In this document: positions 16,098 to 25,511 of the stretch, in pieces
How the letters are laid out: each line of letters begins with the position of its first letter
How positions within the stretch are numbered: the first letter of the stretch is position 1
Source: Victivallales bacterium
Lineage (GTDB): Bacteria; Verrucomicrobiota; Lentisphaeria; Oligosphaerales; Oligosphaeraceae
Direction: 5' to 3'
NCBI GenBank assembly: GCA_017554445.1
Contig: JAFZIJ010000110.1
Coordinates: 1-61,274, forward strand
Length of the DNA stretch: 61,274 nucleotides
Position numbers and translations under genes: made by a program
Notes under the pieces: generated by a model
The model's database searches: none
What the model was told of the DNA's origin: nothing
Seen by the model: the letters and a program-made list of their open reading frames with translations, nothing else

Positions 16098-18074
16098 TTA
16101 TTTTCGATAATTCCTGTAGCCGTAGTACAGCTTGGTGACGCAATCGTCTGGCAGTTCCGCGAGAAAACGACTTGGCATGCGCGGCTCGCGGTGGTTCCAC
16201 ATCATGCGCGTGGCGCTGTGGATAAGGCATAACTGCTTCTTGGCACGTGTGATACCGACATAGAAAAGACGTCTTTCCTCTTCGACGCCGTCTTCGTCAT
16301 ACAAGCTATTTGCATGTGGTAGCAGGCCTTCTTCGACGCCTGTTATGAAAACATACGGGAATTCGAGACCTTTGGAACTGTGAAGCGTCATGAGCGTGAC
16401 AAAATCCGCATTCGCGTCGTGCGCGTCAACATCCGCGACAAGAGCGACTTCCTGCAAAAAAGAATTGAGATCCGCATCATCATGTTCGTCTGCGAACGTG
16501 ATGGCGTTGGAGATCAGTTCGTGCATGTTGGAGATACGATCCTCCGCGTTGATTTCCGTTTCATATTTTTCCTCAAGTTGCGACAGGTCAAGGACTTGTT
16601 CAACGCAGTCCGCCAACGGCGCCATGGGAATCTCCAATAGGCTGCGGAGGAATTTTGCGAATGCTTTGACTTTCGGGCTCGCTTTTGGATAACGGGATTC
16701 GAAATCCGGAGCCGCCAGAAATTCGACTACAGGCTTATGTTGTTCCAGCGCAATGGCTTCAAGCTTGGCAAGCGTCGCCGCGCCGATGCCGCAGCCCAAA
16801 CAACCAATGATGCGTTCAAGCGAGATGATGTCGCTCTTGTTGACTTTCAGCCGCAGAAACGCGAGGAAGTCCTTGATTTCGGCGCGTTCATAGAAACGGA
16901 TGCCGCCGAGCAGCTGGTAGGGGACATGATTGCGGACGAACGCTTCCTCCAATGTGCGGGATTGGCTGTTCGTGCGATAGAAGACGGCGATATCCTTTAG
17001 ATCTTCGCCGCTGGCCCGTAACGTCATGACCTTCTGGCAGAGCCATTCGGCCTCCTGCAAATCTGTCCCAGTCGTGATGTCATAGACGGGGCAGCCACAG
17101 TCATTATCCGTGAAGAGATTCTTTTCGAAACGGTTGCCGTTGTTGACGATAAGATGGTTGGCGGTTTCGAGGATGACCTGCGTGGAGCGGTAGTTTTGCT
17201 CCAGGCGGACGATCCGCGCGTCCGGATAGTCGTCCTTGAAACTCATGATGTTATGATAATCCGCGCCGCGCCATGAATAGATGCTCTGATCCGGATCGCC
17301 CGTCACATGGATGTTCTGCGACGGGCCAACGAGCAGCCGCATCAGTTCATATTGGAGGTGATTCGTATCTTGATATTCATCTATAAGTATGTAGCGGAAG
17401 CGGTTATGATAGATGTCGCGCACGTCTGGATGTTCCTCCAGAAGCTTGGCGGTTAAAGAAAGAAGATCGTCGAAATCGACGGCGTTGAGTTGGACCATCT
17501 TCTCTTCATAGAGGTCTGCGATTCGCGCGAGTTTTTCTGGAACAGTGATATTCTCTCCGACGGCGTAGTCGAAAAACGGCTGTCGTTTGCATTTCGCTTT
17601 GGAAATCAATTCGTTGAAAGCCCGTGGCGTCATACCTTCCGGAAGCTTAAAATTCGCCTCCTTGAGGACTTTTTTCAAGACGGACTGCTGTTCGGACGTG
17701 TCATAAATCGTGAAATCGCGTGTACGGCCTGTCTTCAAAAGTTCGATATCCGAACGAAGGAACCGCGCGCAGCAGGAATGGAACGTGCCGCATGCGCGCG
17801 GTTCTTCACCGACCAATGCCGCGACACGGCTTTTCATTTCCTTCGCGGCTTTGTTCGTAAACGTCATGGCCAGAATCTGGCTCGGCCAGACGCCTTGTGA
17901 TATAAGGTATGCGATACGCCGCGTCACGACGCGCGTCTTGCCGGAGCCTGCTCCCGCGATGACCAGCATCGGCCCGTCCTTATGGATGACCGCTTCCAGC
18001 TGCGGTGGCGTCAAATTGGAGAGAATGTCATCATCCATGATAATTGGCGGGCGGTGCGGCGTGGCTATGGTCAC
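16098..18074 (-). CDS. UvrD/PcrA-type SF1 DNA helicase
   Basis: 658-residue 3'-5' ATP-dependent helicase. Motifs in order: Walker A AGAGSGKT (about 41), Walker B DEYQD, motif III GDPDQSIYSWRGA, motif IV LEQNYRST, motif V LHSSKGLEFPYVF, motif VI RRLFYVGITRAKK. It is slightly shorter than typical PcrA/UvrD because it lacks a long C-terminal tail. Likely roles are nucleotide excision/mismatch repair and removal of stalled RNA polymerase. The GTG at 18074 overlaps the sigma factor stop in GTGA, which favours translational coupling; an ATG at 18038 is an alternative. Confidence 0.92.
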   Translation of the reverse strand: MTIATPHRPPIIMDDDILSNLTPPQLEAVIHKDGPMLVIAGAGSGKTRVVTRRIAYLISQGVWPSQILAMTFTNKAAKEMKSRVAALVGEEPRACGTFHSCCARFLRSDIELLKTGRTRDFTIYDTSEQQSVLKKVLKEANFKLPEGMTPRAFNELISKAKCKRQPFFDYAVGENITVPEKLARIADLYEEKMVQLNAVDFDDLLSLTAKLLEEHPDVRDIYHNRFRYILIDEYQDTNHLQYELMRLLVGPSQNIHVTGDPDQSIYSWRGADYHNIMSFKDDYPDARIVRLEQNYRSTQVILETANHLIVNNGNRFEKNLFTDNDCGCPVYDITTGTDLQEAEWLCQKVMTLRASGEDLKDIAVFYRTNSQSRTLEEAFVRNHVPYQLLGGIRFYERAEIKDFLAFLRLKVNKSDIISLERIIGCLGCGIGAATLAKLEAIALEQHKPVVEFLAAPDFESRYPKASPKVKAFAKFLRSLLEIPMAPLADCVEQVLDLSQLEEKYETEINAEDRISNMHELISNAITFADEHDDADLNSFLQEVALVADVDAHDANADFVTLMTLHSSKGLEFPYVFITGVEEGLLPHANSLYDEDGVEEERRLFYVGITRAKKQLCLIHSATRMMWNHREPRMPSRFLAELPDDCVTKLYYGYRNYRK

Positions 18075-18952
18075 TTCTCGTCGTCATCCGGAGCGATATC
18101 GCCGCTCTTCGGGATGTTTTCGAGGATACCGTCCGCTTCGAGCATGTTGCGCAGCTTGTCCAACGCCTGATTCTGAATCTGGCGGACACGTTCGCGTGTG
18201 CGGCCGATGCTTTGGCTGACTTCTTCCAACGTTTTGGCGCGGTCGCCGTTGAGGCCGAAACGCAACGTCAGGATCGTACGTTCACGCTCTTCGAGGCGGT
18301 CGCACAACTTGATCATATGGCTGAGGGTCTCTTCGTCCTGCACCAATTCATCCGGAGCGGCGGATTTGTCATCCGGAATGATATCACGGAATTCGCCGTC
18401 TTCACCATGCTGGATTGGATCATGGAGGGAGATGGTGGTCGTCTTGCCGAGGCGGAGGCCGGTAACGGTGCGTTCGGTCAGATTGACTTCGCTGGCGATT
18501 TCCTTATCCGTCGGATCACGACCGAGATTTTCCGTAAGTTTCGCCTTGGCGGCCTGGATTTTCGAGATTTTGGAGGCTGATTGCACAGGTATGCGGATGG
18601 TGCGGGCCTGATTGGCGAGCGCGCGGCGCATGGACTGCTTGATCCACCAAGCGGCGTAGCTGGAGAGCTTTGCGCCTTTGCTCGGATCGAATTTCTCCAC
18701 GGCGCGCATAAGGCCGATGTTCCCTTCTGAAATCAAGTCAAGTAACGGGAGGCCAAGACCTTTGAAATCATGGGCGATCTTGACAACCAGACGGAGATTG
18801 CTGCGAATCAGCTTCGCGCGGGCATCCGCACTCGTCTGCGGATCCCCGTTCTTGATTTTCTCGGCGAGCTCCACCTCTTCGTCCGTTGAGACCAAGGGGT
18901 ACTGGCCGATGTTCTGCATGTACAATTTCATCGTGTCATTATCTGACAGCAT
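18071..18952 (-). CDS. RNA polymerase sigma-70 family factor (group 2/3-like)
   Basis: 294 residues. Sigma region 1.2 (about 5-35), region 2 (LIRSNLRLVVKIAHDF, DLISEGNIGLMRAVEKFDP, SYAAWWIKQSMRRAL), region 3 and a complete region 4 ending in a helix-turn-helix (TLEEVSQSIGRTRERVRQIQ) are all present. It lacks the long region 1.1 and nonconserved region of a housekeeping RpoD, so an alternative or stationary-type sigma factor is likely, though a reduced primary factor cannot be excluded. The start at 18952 has GGAGG 8 bp upstream; in-frame codons further upstream have none. Confidence 0.88.
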   Translation of the reverse strand: MLSDNDTMKLYMQNIGQYPLVSTDEEVELAEKIKNGDPQTSADARAKLIRSNLRLVVKIAHDFKGLGLPLLDLISEGNIGLMRAVEKFDPSKGAKLSSYAAWWIKQSMRRALANQARTIRIPVQSASKISKIQAAKAKLTENLGRDPTDKEIASEVNLTERTVTGLRLGKTTTISLHDPIQHGEDGEFRDIIPDDKSAAPDELVQDEETLSHMIKLCDRLEERERTILTLRFGLNGDRAKTLEEVSQSIGRTRERVRQIQNQALDKLRNMLEADGILENIPKSGDIAPDDDEK

Positions 18953-19104
18953 TGCAAAAATCCTCCAAATAACGTTGTTACTTCCCCCCGCATGCATCTT
19001 AGACGGCGCCGCAGATGCAAGGTTCCCGATTTTACGCAAACAATCATTATACGCCTTTTTCCCCTGAAATGCAAGTGCATGCCCGAAAAAAAAGACAATA
19101 ATGC

Positions 19105-19133
19105 ATTATAATAAAGCAAGCGGCTTCCCGCAA
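19105..19133 (-). promoter_or_regulatory. Promoter of the sigma factor/helicase operon
   Basis: On the minus strand TTGCGG (19128-19133) and a perfect TATAAT (19105-19110) are separated by exactly 17 bp, about 150 bp upstream of the sigma factor start. Confidence 0.65.
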
Positions 19134-19218
19134 GCACTTCTATAACGGACATGCGGCATCATTTATTGACACACATAGATAAATTAGGACGCAAGACGAA
19201 GGAAAACAGCGGGAAAAG

Positions 19219-19246
19219 TTGAAATTTGAATTAATGGCAATACATT
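19219..19246 (+). promoter_or_regulatory. Possible promoter of the PVC signature gene
   Basis: TTGAAA (19219-19224), 16-bp spacer, TACATT (19241-19246), about 70 bp before the start codon. A TTGACA at 19166 has no good -10 partner. Confidence 0.35.
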
Positions 19247-19313
19247 ATGTCTTTCCACAACGTGGAGTCATTCTGTTTTTTCATTAATCTCACATAGCAG
19301 CGAGGAGTTCAAC

Positions 19314-19469
19314 ATGTCCGTACATCCCAGTCTGAAGACGAAAGGTTCCGTTGGCGAAAAGCGCAACGTCATGAAGCGCTATGAGCGCATTGACCAGCTG
19401 AAGAAAGAAGGCCGCTACAAGGATGGCGACAAGGCCTGGGGTCTTCCGAAGACGAAACCTGTGGAATAA
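19314..19469 (+). CDS. PVC-superphylum small basic signature protein
   Basis: 51 residues, highly basic: MSVHPSLKTKGSVGEKRNV then MKRYERIDQLKKEGRYKDGD and a C-terminal WGLPKTKPVE. This matches the small conserved protein of Planctomycetes, Verrucomicrobia and Chlamydiae (the HPSLK start, the VGxKRxVxKRxER core and the GLPKTKP end are diagnostic). Its function is not established; the charge suggests nucleic-acid or ribosome association. CGAGGAG lies 5 bp before the ATG and a strong terminator follows, so it is a compact monocistronic gene, probably well expressed. Confidence 0.9.
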   Translation: MSVHPSLKTKGSVGEKRNVMKRYERIDQLKKEGRYKDGDKAWGLPKTKPVE

Positions 19470-19492
19470 GCATCCACCGATTCCCAATCTTC

Positions 19493-19536
19493 AAAGCCGG
19501 ATTTTCGTTATGTATGAAAATCCGGCTTTTTTATTT
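19493..19536 (+). terminator. Rho-independent terminator of the signature gene
   Basis: AAAGCCGGATTTTC pairs with GAAAATCCGGCTTT around a 9-nt loop and runs into T6. The AAA/TTT flanks make it usable in both directions. Confidence 0.92.
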
Positions 19537-19567
19537 TGTTCACACGATTTAGCAACAGGAGAAGACC

Positions 19568-22500
19568 ATGCGGTTGTCGTTATTGGCGTTGATGATGAGT
19601 TCGGCGGCTTTGGTGGCGCAGTTCAAGCCTGAAATCGCAGGAATTGAAATCGGAACGCGGACGCTACGGCCCGGCGACGCGACCTACATGACGGTGAAAT
19701 TCGTCAATCGCGGCACGGAGCCGTCGGTGGAGGAATACCGCGCATTTGTCCACATCGAAGACGCCGAGAAGAAATGCGACGTCATCCGTGGCCATCACGA
19801 TCATGAACTGGTGGATTATCCAACGACGATGTGGAGGCCAGGAGAAGTCGTAACAGACGGTCCGTTCATGATTTCCGTTCCATTGTCCACGCCGCCTGGA
19901 AAATATCTTGTCCACGTCGGCATCTTCGATTTGAACGCTGGCACACGCTATCTGGACAGCTACGCCGGCGGCGAAATCACGATTGATCCAAACGCTCCGG
20001 AAGTCGTGAACAAGGCTCCCGAGCCGCTGGCGGCGGATGTGGCGGCGGTGCGGAAGGCGAAGTTGGACGCGCGGCTCGATGGCGCACCGTATGTCATTGA
20101 CATGCCGTCGCTTCGCTTCCGTCTCTCGGCGGATGGCCGTTATTATGATCTGCTGGACAAACGCGGCGGCGCGTTGTGGCATTCCAACGCCGCCGGCCCT
20201 GCCTTCGGCTATGCCGGTTATGAGGAGAACGGCAAGAAGAAACGTGCGGAACTCGTTCCGTTCGACCGTATTGTGAAAAATGAAACGGCGAATTCGCTCA
20301 CGTTGGAGAAGAAAATCAATGACGATTTGCAAGTTGCCATTACCATCGAACCAGCGACTGGCCCAGAAGGATTACGCTTCTCCATGAAGAACACGGGGAA
20401 ACTGGCGGACACATGCGGTGTCCAAATCCTAAATCGTTCGTTCCCAGTATCGAACAGCGACAAAGGTGCGACCGTCGTTGGCTATCGTACAGGTGAACGC
20501 TTTGATACGAATCGGTCGTTGCGTCCCATTCGTCGGAGCTGGGGGACGACGTACAGCTGGGATTCGACAATGGCGATGATGGGACAGGAAAAAGACGGTT
20601 GCGCGTTGCTTGTCAACTGGACACATCCGCACACGGCGTATGATTTCATCTCCAACTGGACGTATGCGGAGGCCATGCCGGGCACGGTTGTGCAGATGAT
20701 GAATATACGGCTTAATCCTGGCGCGACGGAATGTTTCGTCCGTCCGCTCGGTAAAGGCTCGTATGTGCAAATCGCGAAAGCGTATCGCGAAATTGCGATG
20801 AATCTGGGACTTGTGAAAACATGGAAGATGAAGGAGGCAGACACTGGGCCGGCCGTCCGCAAGATGGCGGGTGCGGCGGATTTCAAGCCGTTCGTCTTCA
20901 ACCGCAGTGTTCCGACGTCCCGTTACAACCATTCGGGCAAGGTGGAATCATATGTCGGGTACACGTTGGACGAAGTCTCGCAGATCGCGGAGCATCTGCA
21001 CAACGATCTGGGCATCGACAAAGCGATGATGGTGTTGGCCGGCTGGGTTCACGGCGGCTATGACAACCAGCATCCGGATCCGTTGCCAGTCGCTCCTGAA
21101 CTTGGTGGAAACGAAGAACTTGTGAAAGCGTCGAAGCGGATTCGTGACACAGGCTTCCTCTTCGGCCTGCATGACAATTATCAGGACATGTATAAAGACG
21201 CGCCATCGTGGAACCCCGACTACGTTGCAAAGAACCGCGACGGTTCGCTTGTGCAGGGCGGCAACTGGGCGGGCGGCCCATGCTGGATCGTCTGCGCGGA
21301 GAAGCAGGTCGAACTCGCTTCCAGAAAAGAAACGAATCTGCCGAAGATCGAAGAGCTGTTCCATCCGACGATTTATTTCATCGATACGATTTTCGCGTCT
21401 GGCCTGTACTCCTGCTTCGATCCGAAGCATCCTGAAACGCAGGCAGACGACATGAAATACAAGATCAAGCTCTGTCAGTTGGCGCGCAAGCACTTCGGAC
21501 TGTTCGGCTCCGAAGAGGGCCGTGAATGGGCCGTGCCGTATGCGGACTACATGGAAGGCATTTTTGGCCATCGCGTACATTGGCTGGACAAAACAAACTA
21601 TTTCCATTCGCATATGGGTGGTGATATGGTTCCATTGTTCGAAATGGTCTATGGCGACTGCGTGAACCTCTATCCGCATCAAGGCGACCGTGCCGTTCCA
21701 GGTAGCGATGACTACATTCTGGCCTGCGTCGCCAACGCTGAAGTCCCGCTCTACAATTTCGGCGGTCATCTGTATTTCAAGACGGAAGTCCATACGGCTC
21801 CGATTATTCTTGAAAAGGTTGATGTAAAGCCACTTGGAGATCGGAAATTCAACATGGTCTATACATGGCGGTTCACGGAGGACTATGACAAACAGCTCAA
21901 CATGTTCGTCCATTTCATCCATGAAAATGGAGAGAAAGAGCGTGATAGCATCGCCTTCCAGGACGACCATCCGTTAGTGACGCGGCCCATGAAAGCTGGC
22001 GAAACCATAACGGACGATCGGGTGGTCAACGTCCCGAATGGTTTCGATTCCAACATCTTATGGCGTGTCGGCGTGTTTGATAAGAAGACATTGGCGCGGC
22101 AGAATGTAAAAACCTTTACTGGCAAAACGCACACCATCCATGTACTAGGCACATTGTCAGTTGACGAAAAACAGACGGTAGTCTTCAAGTCAGGAGAGGC
22201 CTTGGGCTCCGATTTGTCCCGCATGGACAACGGCTGGGGTGAAGAGCATCAGCTAAATCGCACGGATGCATTCATCAAAAACACGTATGAAGTCACGTCA
22301 TGGGTTGCGCGGCTGGCTGCTAATTCACCGATGATCCATCATGATTTCCTGAACGAAACGCGTGATGCGGAATATACGTTATTCAAGGATGATATGGGTA
22401 ATACGATTCTAATCGTCACCAATCAAAATGAGCAACCGTTAAAAGTGTGCACCCAAGTATTCGGCGAAAAAGAATATGTGGAAATTGGCAAAAACGAGTT

Positions 22501-22771
22501 TGTCGTACTATCTCCAACATTCGCAGCGATTTACGCCCACTCATTCGATGGTCGTCCGGCGGATTCGCCGTTCCTCTTCACGTTCCGTTCATTAGACGGA
22601 AAACCGCTGAACGAAAGCAAGAAAATCCGCGTCTTCCATGGCTTTGGTCCGTCCAAGATAAAATTCTATGGCATGGATGTGGATGTTCGTTCAGAGGCGA
22701 TTATTGAACGAGAAGAAAAGGATATCATCCGTCCGCCCCGTCCGACCAAGTTTTGTGATTTAGATGATTGA
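19568..22771 (+). CDS. Large secreted glycoside-hydrolase-like protein (DUF5696/GH101-like architecture)
   Basis: 1067 residues with a short signal peptide (MRLSLLALMMSSAALVA). Two copies of an Ig-like beta-sandwich flank the protein. One is at about 20-150 (GDATYMTVKFVNRG, FVHIED); the other at about 750-860 (MVYTWRFTEDYDKQLNMFVHFIHENG). Between them lie a GH101-type N-terminal beta-sandwich and a TIM-barrel-like region with acidic candidates (GLHDNYQDMY, YFIDTIF, GSEEGREW). The family assignment is by layout and motif feel rather than a firm match, and the substrate is unknown. AGGAGA precedes the ATG. It converges on the GT9 gene with only 25 bp between stop codons. Confidence 0.6.
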   Translation: MRLSLLALMMSSAALVAQFKPEIAGIEIGTRTLRPGDATYMTVKFVNRGTEPSVEEYRAFVHIEDAEKKCDVIRGHHDHELVDYPTTMWRPGEVVTDGPFMISVPLSTPPGKYLVHVGIFDLNAGTRYLDSYAGGEITIDPNAPEVVNKAPEPLAADVAAVRKAKLDARLDGAPYVIDMPSLRFRLSADGRYYDLLDKRGGALWHSNAAGPAFGYAGYEENGKKKRAELVPFDRIVKNETANSLTLEKKINDDLQVAITIEPATGPEGLRFSMKNTGKLADTCGVQILNRSFPVSNSDKGATVVGYRTGERFDTNRSLRPIRRSWGTTYSWDSTMAMMGQEKDGCALLVNWTHPHTAYDFISNWTYAEAMPGTVVQMMNIRLNPGATECFVRPLGKGSYVQIAKAYREIAMNLGLVKTWKMKEADTGPAVRKMAGAADFKPFVFNRSVPTSRYNHSGKVESYVGYTLDEVSQIAEHLHNDLGIDKAMMVLAGWVHGGYDNQHPDPLPVAPELGGNEELVKASKRIRDTGFLFGLHDNYQDMYKDAPSWNPDYVAKNRDGSLVQGGNWAGGPCWIVCAEKQVELASRKETNLPKIEELFHPTIYFIDTIFASGLYSCFDPKHPETQADDMKYKIKLCQLARKHFGLFGSEEGREWAVPYADYMEGIFGHRVHWLDKTNYFHSHMGGDMVPLFEMVYGDCVNLYPHQGDRAVPGSDDYILACVANAEVPLYNFGGHLYFKTEVHTAPIILEKVDVKPLGDRKFNMVYTWRFTEDYDKQLNMFVHFIHENGEKERDSIAFQDDHPLVTRPMKAGETITDDRVVNVPNGFDSNILWRVGVFDKKTLARQNVKTFTGKTHTIHVLGTLSVDEKQTVVFKSGEALGSDLSRMDNGWGEEHQLNRTDAFIKNTYEVTSWVARLAANSPMIHHDFLNETRDAEYTLFKDDMGNTILIVTNQNEQPLKVCTQVFGEKEYVEIGKNEFVVLSPTFAAIYAHSFDGRPADSPFLFTFRSLDGKPLNESKKIRVFHGFGPSKIKFYGMDVDVRSEAIIEREEKDIIRPPRPTKFCDLDD

Positions 22772-22796
22772 TTTTTTGGACAGGAAGCGATCCTTC

Positions 22797-23858
22797 CTAA
22801 TCCAAACTTTCCACGGTGTTTATGATGCTTTCTACGGATAGGCCGCGGAGGCATTTGTAGGCCTCCGCGCCATTAAGCGGGCATTCGCGTTTGAAGCATG
22901 GGCGGCATGGCGCGTCGGCGGCCATAATAATCCAATGGCCACCAATTGGTCCTGTGCCGATTGGATCCGTCGAGCCGAACAGCGCCACGCCGGTCTTGCC
23001 GAGCGCGGCCGCCAGATGCATCGGTCCGGAATCGTTGGAAACGACGACGGTCGCTTTCGCCAACACCGCCATGAGCTGTGCGAGATTTGTCTTACCTGCT
23101 ACATTCAAGGCATTTGGGATGCTCGCACAGGACTGTTCGGCGGCGGCTCGATCATTCGGACCGCCAACGACGGCGATCCGCCAGCCGTTGGCTGAAAAAT
23201 GTTTGGCGACAGCGTCGAAATACGACGGCGGCCACTGTTTGGCGGGGCCGTAGGCCGCGCCTGGCGCGAGAACAAGCCAACGACCATCATCCATGCCAAG
23301 TTCTTCAGCCAGAGACAGATCGACCTTCAGCGGCTCGCAGTCCGCCGTCCAATCAATGGTTCCGAGCATGGTGGCCAATTCCAAATAATACGACAGCTGA
23401 TGGCAGACGCCGACGTTTTCGCCGCGTGGCCATTCGCGCAGTCGATGCGTCAGTAACAGGCCGCGGAAGCGGCCTTTGCGGCCGATGCGAATCGGAATGG
23501 CCGTCTTGCGGATGTCCATGGCGGAGCCGAACGAATTTGGAAACACGACAGCCGCGCCAAAATCATGCGATTTCACGGCGGTGATTTCATCGGCGGAAAT
23601 ATGCTTTCCATCCATGGAAATGACGTCTGTTATGAATGGACAGGCTTTCCACATAGGGGCCAGATTCTTCGGCGTAAGAATCGAAATTGGAACGTCTTGC
23701 GGCACAACCTTGCGGATTTGGCCGACGGCTGGCAGCGTCATCAGCGCATCGCCAAGCCAGTTGGTGGAACGAACGAGAAGACCGCCACGCCAATCGCTGA
23801 TTTTGACCGGTTGCGGAAGCGCTTCGAATTTCTTTAAGCTCGGTGAATAGAACGTCAT
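22797..23858 (-). CDS. Glycosyltransferase family 9, ADP-heptose:LPS heptosyltransferase-like
   Basis: 353 residues, GT-B fold. The N-terminal STNWLGDALMTLPAV and the C-terminal VSNDSGPMHLAAALG are hallmark WaaF/RfaF motifs; LAPGAAYGPAKQWP is the sugar-nucleotide binding loop. It would add heptose to the lipid A core at the inner membrane, which implies a Gram-negative envelope with LPS-like glycolipid. Four Cys cluster in APCRPCFKRECPLNGAEAYKC near residue 320, as in other WaaF proteins. It lies 14 bp downstream of truA and is probably co-transcribed. Confidence 0.87.
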   Translation of the reverse strand: MTFYSPSLKKFEALPQPVKISDWRGGLLVRSTNWLGDALMTLPAVGQIRKVVPQDVPISILTPKNLAPMWKACPFITDVISMDGKHISADEITAVKSHDFGAAVVFPNSFGSAMDIRKTAIPIRIGRKGRFRGLLLTHRLREWPRGENVGVCHQLSYYLELATMLGTIDWTADCEPLKVDLSLAEELGMDDGRWLVLAPGAAYGPAKQWPPSYFDAVAKHFSANGWRIAVVGGPNDRAAAEQSCASIPNALNVAGKTNLAQLMAVLAKATVVVSNDSGPMHLAAALGKTGVALFGSTDPIGTGPIGGHWIIMAADAPCRPCFKRECPLNGAEAYKCLRGLSVESIINTVESLD

Positions 23859-23872
23859 AGATATTTAATGGA

Positions 23873-24730
23873 TTAAATCGTTTGGAAGAACGGCGGCAGT
23901 TTCGGCGTGTAGGTTTTCCATTCGTCTGGCTGCCAGAAGACTTTCGCGAGGAAGAGGCCTTTGGCGGGAGCGCTGTCCGCCGCTTCGCTGCGGTTTTTCG
24001 CCTCCATGACGCGCAGGACGTCTTCAGGCTTCGCGTAGCCCTGCCCGACATGGACCAGATAGCCTGTGAGCCCGCGGACCATTTTGTAGAGGAAACTTTC
24101 ACCGACGGCGACAACATACAGAAGTCCATCCTGTTCAACGAGTTCGAGACGATATAGGTTGCGGACGGTCGAACCGATGTCGCGGCCCGGATTGGCGGCG
24201 AACGACGCGAAATCGTGTTCGCCTTGCAGATAGGCGGCGGCCTGCCGCATGGCGTCGATGTCGAGTTCGTGGGGCGTCCGCCAGACGTATCGTGAGACGA
24301 GCGGATGAGTCCGGCGGCCGGGAGACAAGCAGTAAGTGTATGCCTTTCCGTAATTTCCGAAACGGACATTGAAGCCCGCCTCGCGTTCCGTGGCGGAAAG
24401 GACAATGATGTCGTCTGGCAACCAACGGTTGAGCTTGCGGACGAATTCAGAGGCGGTGAATTCAGGCGGTGTGGGTGCCGTGAAACAGACTTGCTGATCC
24501 AATGCGTGGACGCCTGCATCCGTACGGCTGGAGCCGCCGACCACGAGTTCGGGGCAACGGAGCATGAGCCGCAACCGTTTGCGGATTTCGCCTTGCACGG
24601 TTTTCAGCGTGCTTTGGACCTGCCAGCCGCAGTAATCCGTGCCGTCATACGCCACGACAAGATGCCATGTCTTCACAGGGTATTCCGGCGGCGGTGTGGT
24701 TTCTTCTTGGATGATGGTTTCTTCAGACAT
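23873..24730 (-). CDS. truA: tRNA pseudouridine synthase A
   Basis: 285 residues. It isomerises uridines 38-40 in the tRNA anticodon arm. The catalytic motif RTDAGVHA is present with Asp71, together with AYDGTDYCGWQ at the N-terminus and the second-domain FLYKMVRGLTG motif. The first 20 residues (acidic, Pro-rich) extend beyond the usual start. No strong ribosome-binding site. It sits 13 bp downstream of the ABC transporter ATPase gene, so it may be read from the importer operon. Confidence 0.95.
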   Translation of the reverse strand: MSEETIIQEETTPPPEYPVKTWHLVVAYDGTDYCGWQVQSTLKTVQGEIRKRLRLMLRCPELVVGGSSRTDAGVHALDQQVCFTAPTPPEFTASEFVRKLNRWLPDDIIVLSATEREAGFNVRFGNYGKAYTYCLSPGRRTHPLVSRYVWRTPHELDIDAMRQAAAYLQGEHDFASFAANPGRDIGSTVRNLYRLELVEQDGLLYVVAVGESFLYKMVRGLTGYLVHVGQGYAKPEDVLRVMEAKNRSEAADSAPAKGLFLAKVFWQPDEWKTYTPKLPPFFQTI

Positions 24731-24743
24731 GATAAGATGGATG

Positions 24744-25511
24744 CTAGAAAAAAGAAACGGAAGGCTTTATGGAAGCCTTACAATCATAGGTGGTTGTGAG
24801 ATTTTCTGGCGTGAGGGTGGTATCTGGCGGGCCGTCTGCGATGACGGCGCCGTCCTTCAACAGGACAAGCCGTTTGGCGGCGTTGGCGGCCAGTTCGATG
24901 TCATGGGTGATGAGCAGGACGGCGGTGTTTTTCAGCAACGAACGCAATGTCTGGACAGTATTAACGACATGGGATGGATCGAGAGCGGAAGTTGGTTCAT
25001 CCAGAAGGAGATACGTCGGTTTTTGCGCAAGCGCGGCGGCGAGCATGACGCGTTGCAATTCACCGCCGGAGAGCTGGTTGCAGGCTCGGTCGGCAAGTCG
25101 TTCGACATCAAAGATTTGCATGGCTTCGACGATGTCATGTTCGTCTTCTTCTGTGAATTTCGTGAAAGGCGACAATCGTGCACGGCGGCCGATGGCGACG
25201 CGTTCATAAACCGTGAATCCGAACACGGGCGGAGCGGCTTGTGGAACGACGGCGATTTTCGACGCACGTTGCGTTCCGGACAATTTTCGCAAGGCGGCGC
25301 CGTCCATCAGGACGTCGCCATTTTGCGGAACAAGCCGTCCCGCAAGTAGTTGGAGGATCGTGCTTTTGCCGCTTCCGTTCGGACCGAGCAAAACCGTCAG
25401 ATCGCCTGGAACAAGCGTCAGCGAGAAGTCGCGGACAATCGGCCTGTCGCGATAGGCGAAAGACAGGTTGTCTGCACGGAGGGCTGTTTGGTTGTTCGGT
25501 GAATCAGGCAT
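24744..25511 (-). CDS. FecE/BtuD-type ABC transporter ATP-binding protein
   Basis: 255 residues. It has Walker A GPNGSGKST (43-51), signature LSGGELQRV, Walker B YLLLDEPTSALD and a switch His (LLITHD). It belongs to the importer subfamily for iron-siderophores, haem or cobalamin. Its start overlaps the end of the permease gene by 8 bp, showing translational coupling in an operon ordered binding protein, permease, ATPase. Confidence 0.93.
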   Translation of the reverse strand: MPDSPNNQTALRADNLSFAYRDRPIVRDFSLTLVPGDLTVLLGPNGSGKSTILQLLAGRLVPQNGDVLMDGAALRKLSGTQRASKIAVVPQAAPPVFGFTVYERVAIGRRARLSPFTKFTEEDEHDIVEAMQIFDVERLADRACNQLSGGELQRVMLAAALAQKPTYLLLDEPTSALDPSHVVNTVQTLRSLLKNTAVLLITHDIELAANAAKRLVLLKDGAVIADGPPDTTLTPENLTTTYDCKASIKPSVSFF

